Assembly: GCA_900545755.1 (NCBI GenBank)
Contig: URAG01000035.1
Coordinates: 1 to 22,665, forward strand
From: an uncultured Cloacibacillus sp.
Lineage (GTDB): Bacteria > Synergistota > Synergistia > Synergistales > Synergistaceae
Reading direction: 5' to 3'
DNA: 22,665 nt
Made by a program: the position numbers and the translations under genes. The notes beneath the pieces were generated by a model, which was given only the letters and a program-made list of their open reading frames with translations, made no database searches and was not told the DNA's origin. Positions 22,197-22,665 of the stretch are shown here, one piece after another. Positions within the stretch are counted from its first letter, which is position 1; each line of letters begins with the position of its first letter.

Positions 22197-22665
22197 AACT
22201 GAAAATTATAGCGGCCGCGGCGATTGCAGCAGCGGCGCTCGCCTCGGCGGCTTATGCCGCCGACATAGACTACCAGGAATTTCAGGAAGATCCGCTGGAG
22301 ACCGCTATACGCAAATTAGCGGTGCCGGACAAAGCCGCATGGGACATGGAAGAAATGCTCTCCGGCGGCGCGCCAGAATTTATACAGGAAGCGATTTGGC
22401 CTCTGCGAACCGGCTTTTTGGGGCGCGGCCTCAAGCGTACCGGGCGCGGGCAGCACGACGGCGTCGATATGAGCGCACCAAAAGGAACGCCTATATACGC
22501 CATTCTCGACGGGATAGTAGAAGTCGTTTCGAACAACGGCCCCGGATTCCGCGGTTACGGGCGCGTCATAGTCATAAACCACGGAGGTAAACTATGGTCG
22601 CTCTACTCGCATAACTCGGCCAACTACGTAAAAGTCGGGCAGATGGTGAAGCAGGGGGACAAGAT
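22193..22665 (+). CDS. M23-family (LytM-type) metallopeptidase, secreted, 3'-truncated by window end
   Basis: 157 complete residues are visible and the gene runs off the window. It begins with a clear signal peptide: K-L-K, an Ala-rich core and a cleavage-type A-Y-A at about 20-22. The M23 domain starts near 75 with G-R-G-Q-H-D-G-V-D-M, the zinc-binding H-x3-D motif, followed by the strand A-P-K-G-T-P-I-Y-A, G-Y-G-R-V-I-V-I-N-H-G and L-Y-S-H-N with the later His. Such enzymes cut peptidoglycan cross-bridges in the periplasm, or act as regulatory LytM factors when metal residues are lost. Here the visible ones are present. ATGA overlap joins it to the hydrolase upstream. Confidence 0.88.
   Translation, partial: MKLKIIAAAAIAAAALASAAYAADIDYQEFQEDPLETAIRKLAVPDKAAWDMEEMLSGGAPEFIQEAIWPLRTGFLGRGLKRTGRGQHDGVDMSAPKGTPIYAILDGIVEVVSNNGPGFRGYGRVIVINHGGKLWSLYSHNSANYVKVGQMVKQGDK

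Noticed and set aside
1..22665. CRISPR arrays, tRNA or rRNA genes, transposases or prophage genes
   Set aside because: None was seen by eye on either strand. The inverted repeats found are single-copy hairpins or operators.

Overview
This is a dense, mostly high-GC stretch of an obligate-anaerobe-like bacterial chromosome. The gene set points to an amino-acid or organic-acid fermenter: an [FeFe]-hydrogenase maturase (HydF) with a TM1266-type partner, phosphate butyryltransferase, citrate lyase, oxygen-sensitive LeuCD-type dehydratases and a YfcC-type transporter. A Synergistota or clostridial-type source is plausible, but that is inference from gene content and no taxonomic marker is present. 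TGA ends several ordinary genes here, so it is a normal stop codon in this genome.

Layout. 1-108: the 3' end of a gpmA-type phosphoglycerate mutase, then a strong terminator. 254-1591 (-): a radical SAM protein with a B12-binding-like N-terminus. 2002-11077 (+): a roughly 9 kb operon of a FadR/GntR regulator, an HD-domain protein, two tandem aconitase/isopropylmalate-isomerase-family large+small pairs, an isocitrate/isopropylmalate-type dehydrogenase and citrate lyase gamma, beta and alpha (citD, citE, citF). 11353-15953 (-): a distinctly AT-richer cassette of an FCD-type GntR regulator, an opine-dehydrogenase-like enzyme, a YfcC-family transporter and an ornithine-cyclodeaminase/mu-crystallin-family protein. 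A near-consensus promoter overlaid by a 38-bp palindrome drives the three metabolic genes. 16079-19661 (-): an aminotransferase, hydF, a TM1266-like protein and a PlsC acyltransferase. 19738-22665 (+): a DUF502 membrane protein, phosphate butyryltransferase, an alpha/beta hydrolase and the start of an M23 peptidase.

The standout is the second large dehydratase subunit (5189-6445). Its frame is interrupted only by TGA at 5564-5566, exactly where family members have Cys in the active-site motif D-S-H-T-C-T-Y-G. The frame continues intact to a normal C-terminus, all three [4Fe-4S] Cys ligands lie beyond the TGA, and a stem-loop that fits the bacterial SECIS pattern follows. The simplest reading is a selenocysteine-containing aconitase-family dehydratase. 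A point nonsense mutation or a base-call error is the alternative.

The operon enzymes would fit interconversion of 2-oxoglutarate, isocitrate and citrate joined to citrate cleavage to acetate and oxaloacetate, as in a route for glutamate-family carbon. However, there are two isomerase pairs, the first has a changed N-terminal active-site motif, and the dehydrogenase has Ile where isocitrate dehydrogenase has its Asn115. A related, non-canonical substituted malate or citrate is therefore also possible.
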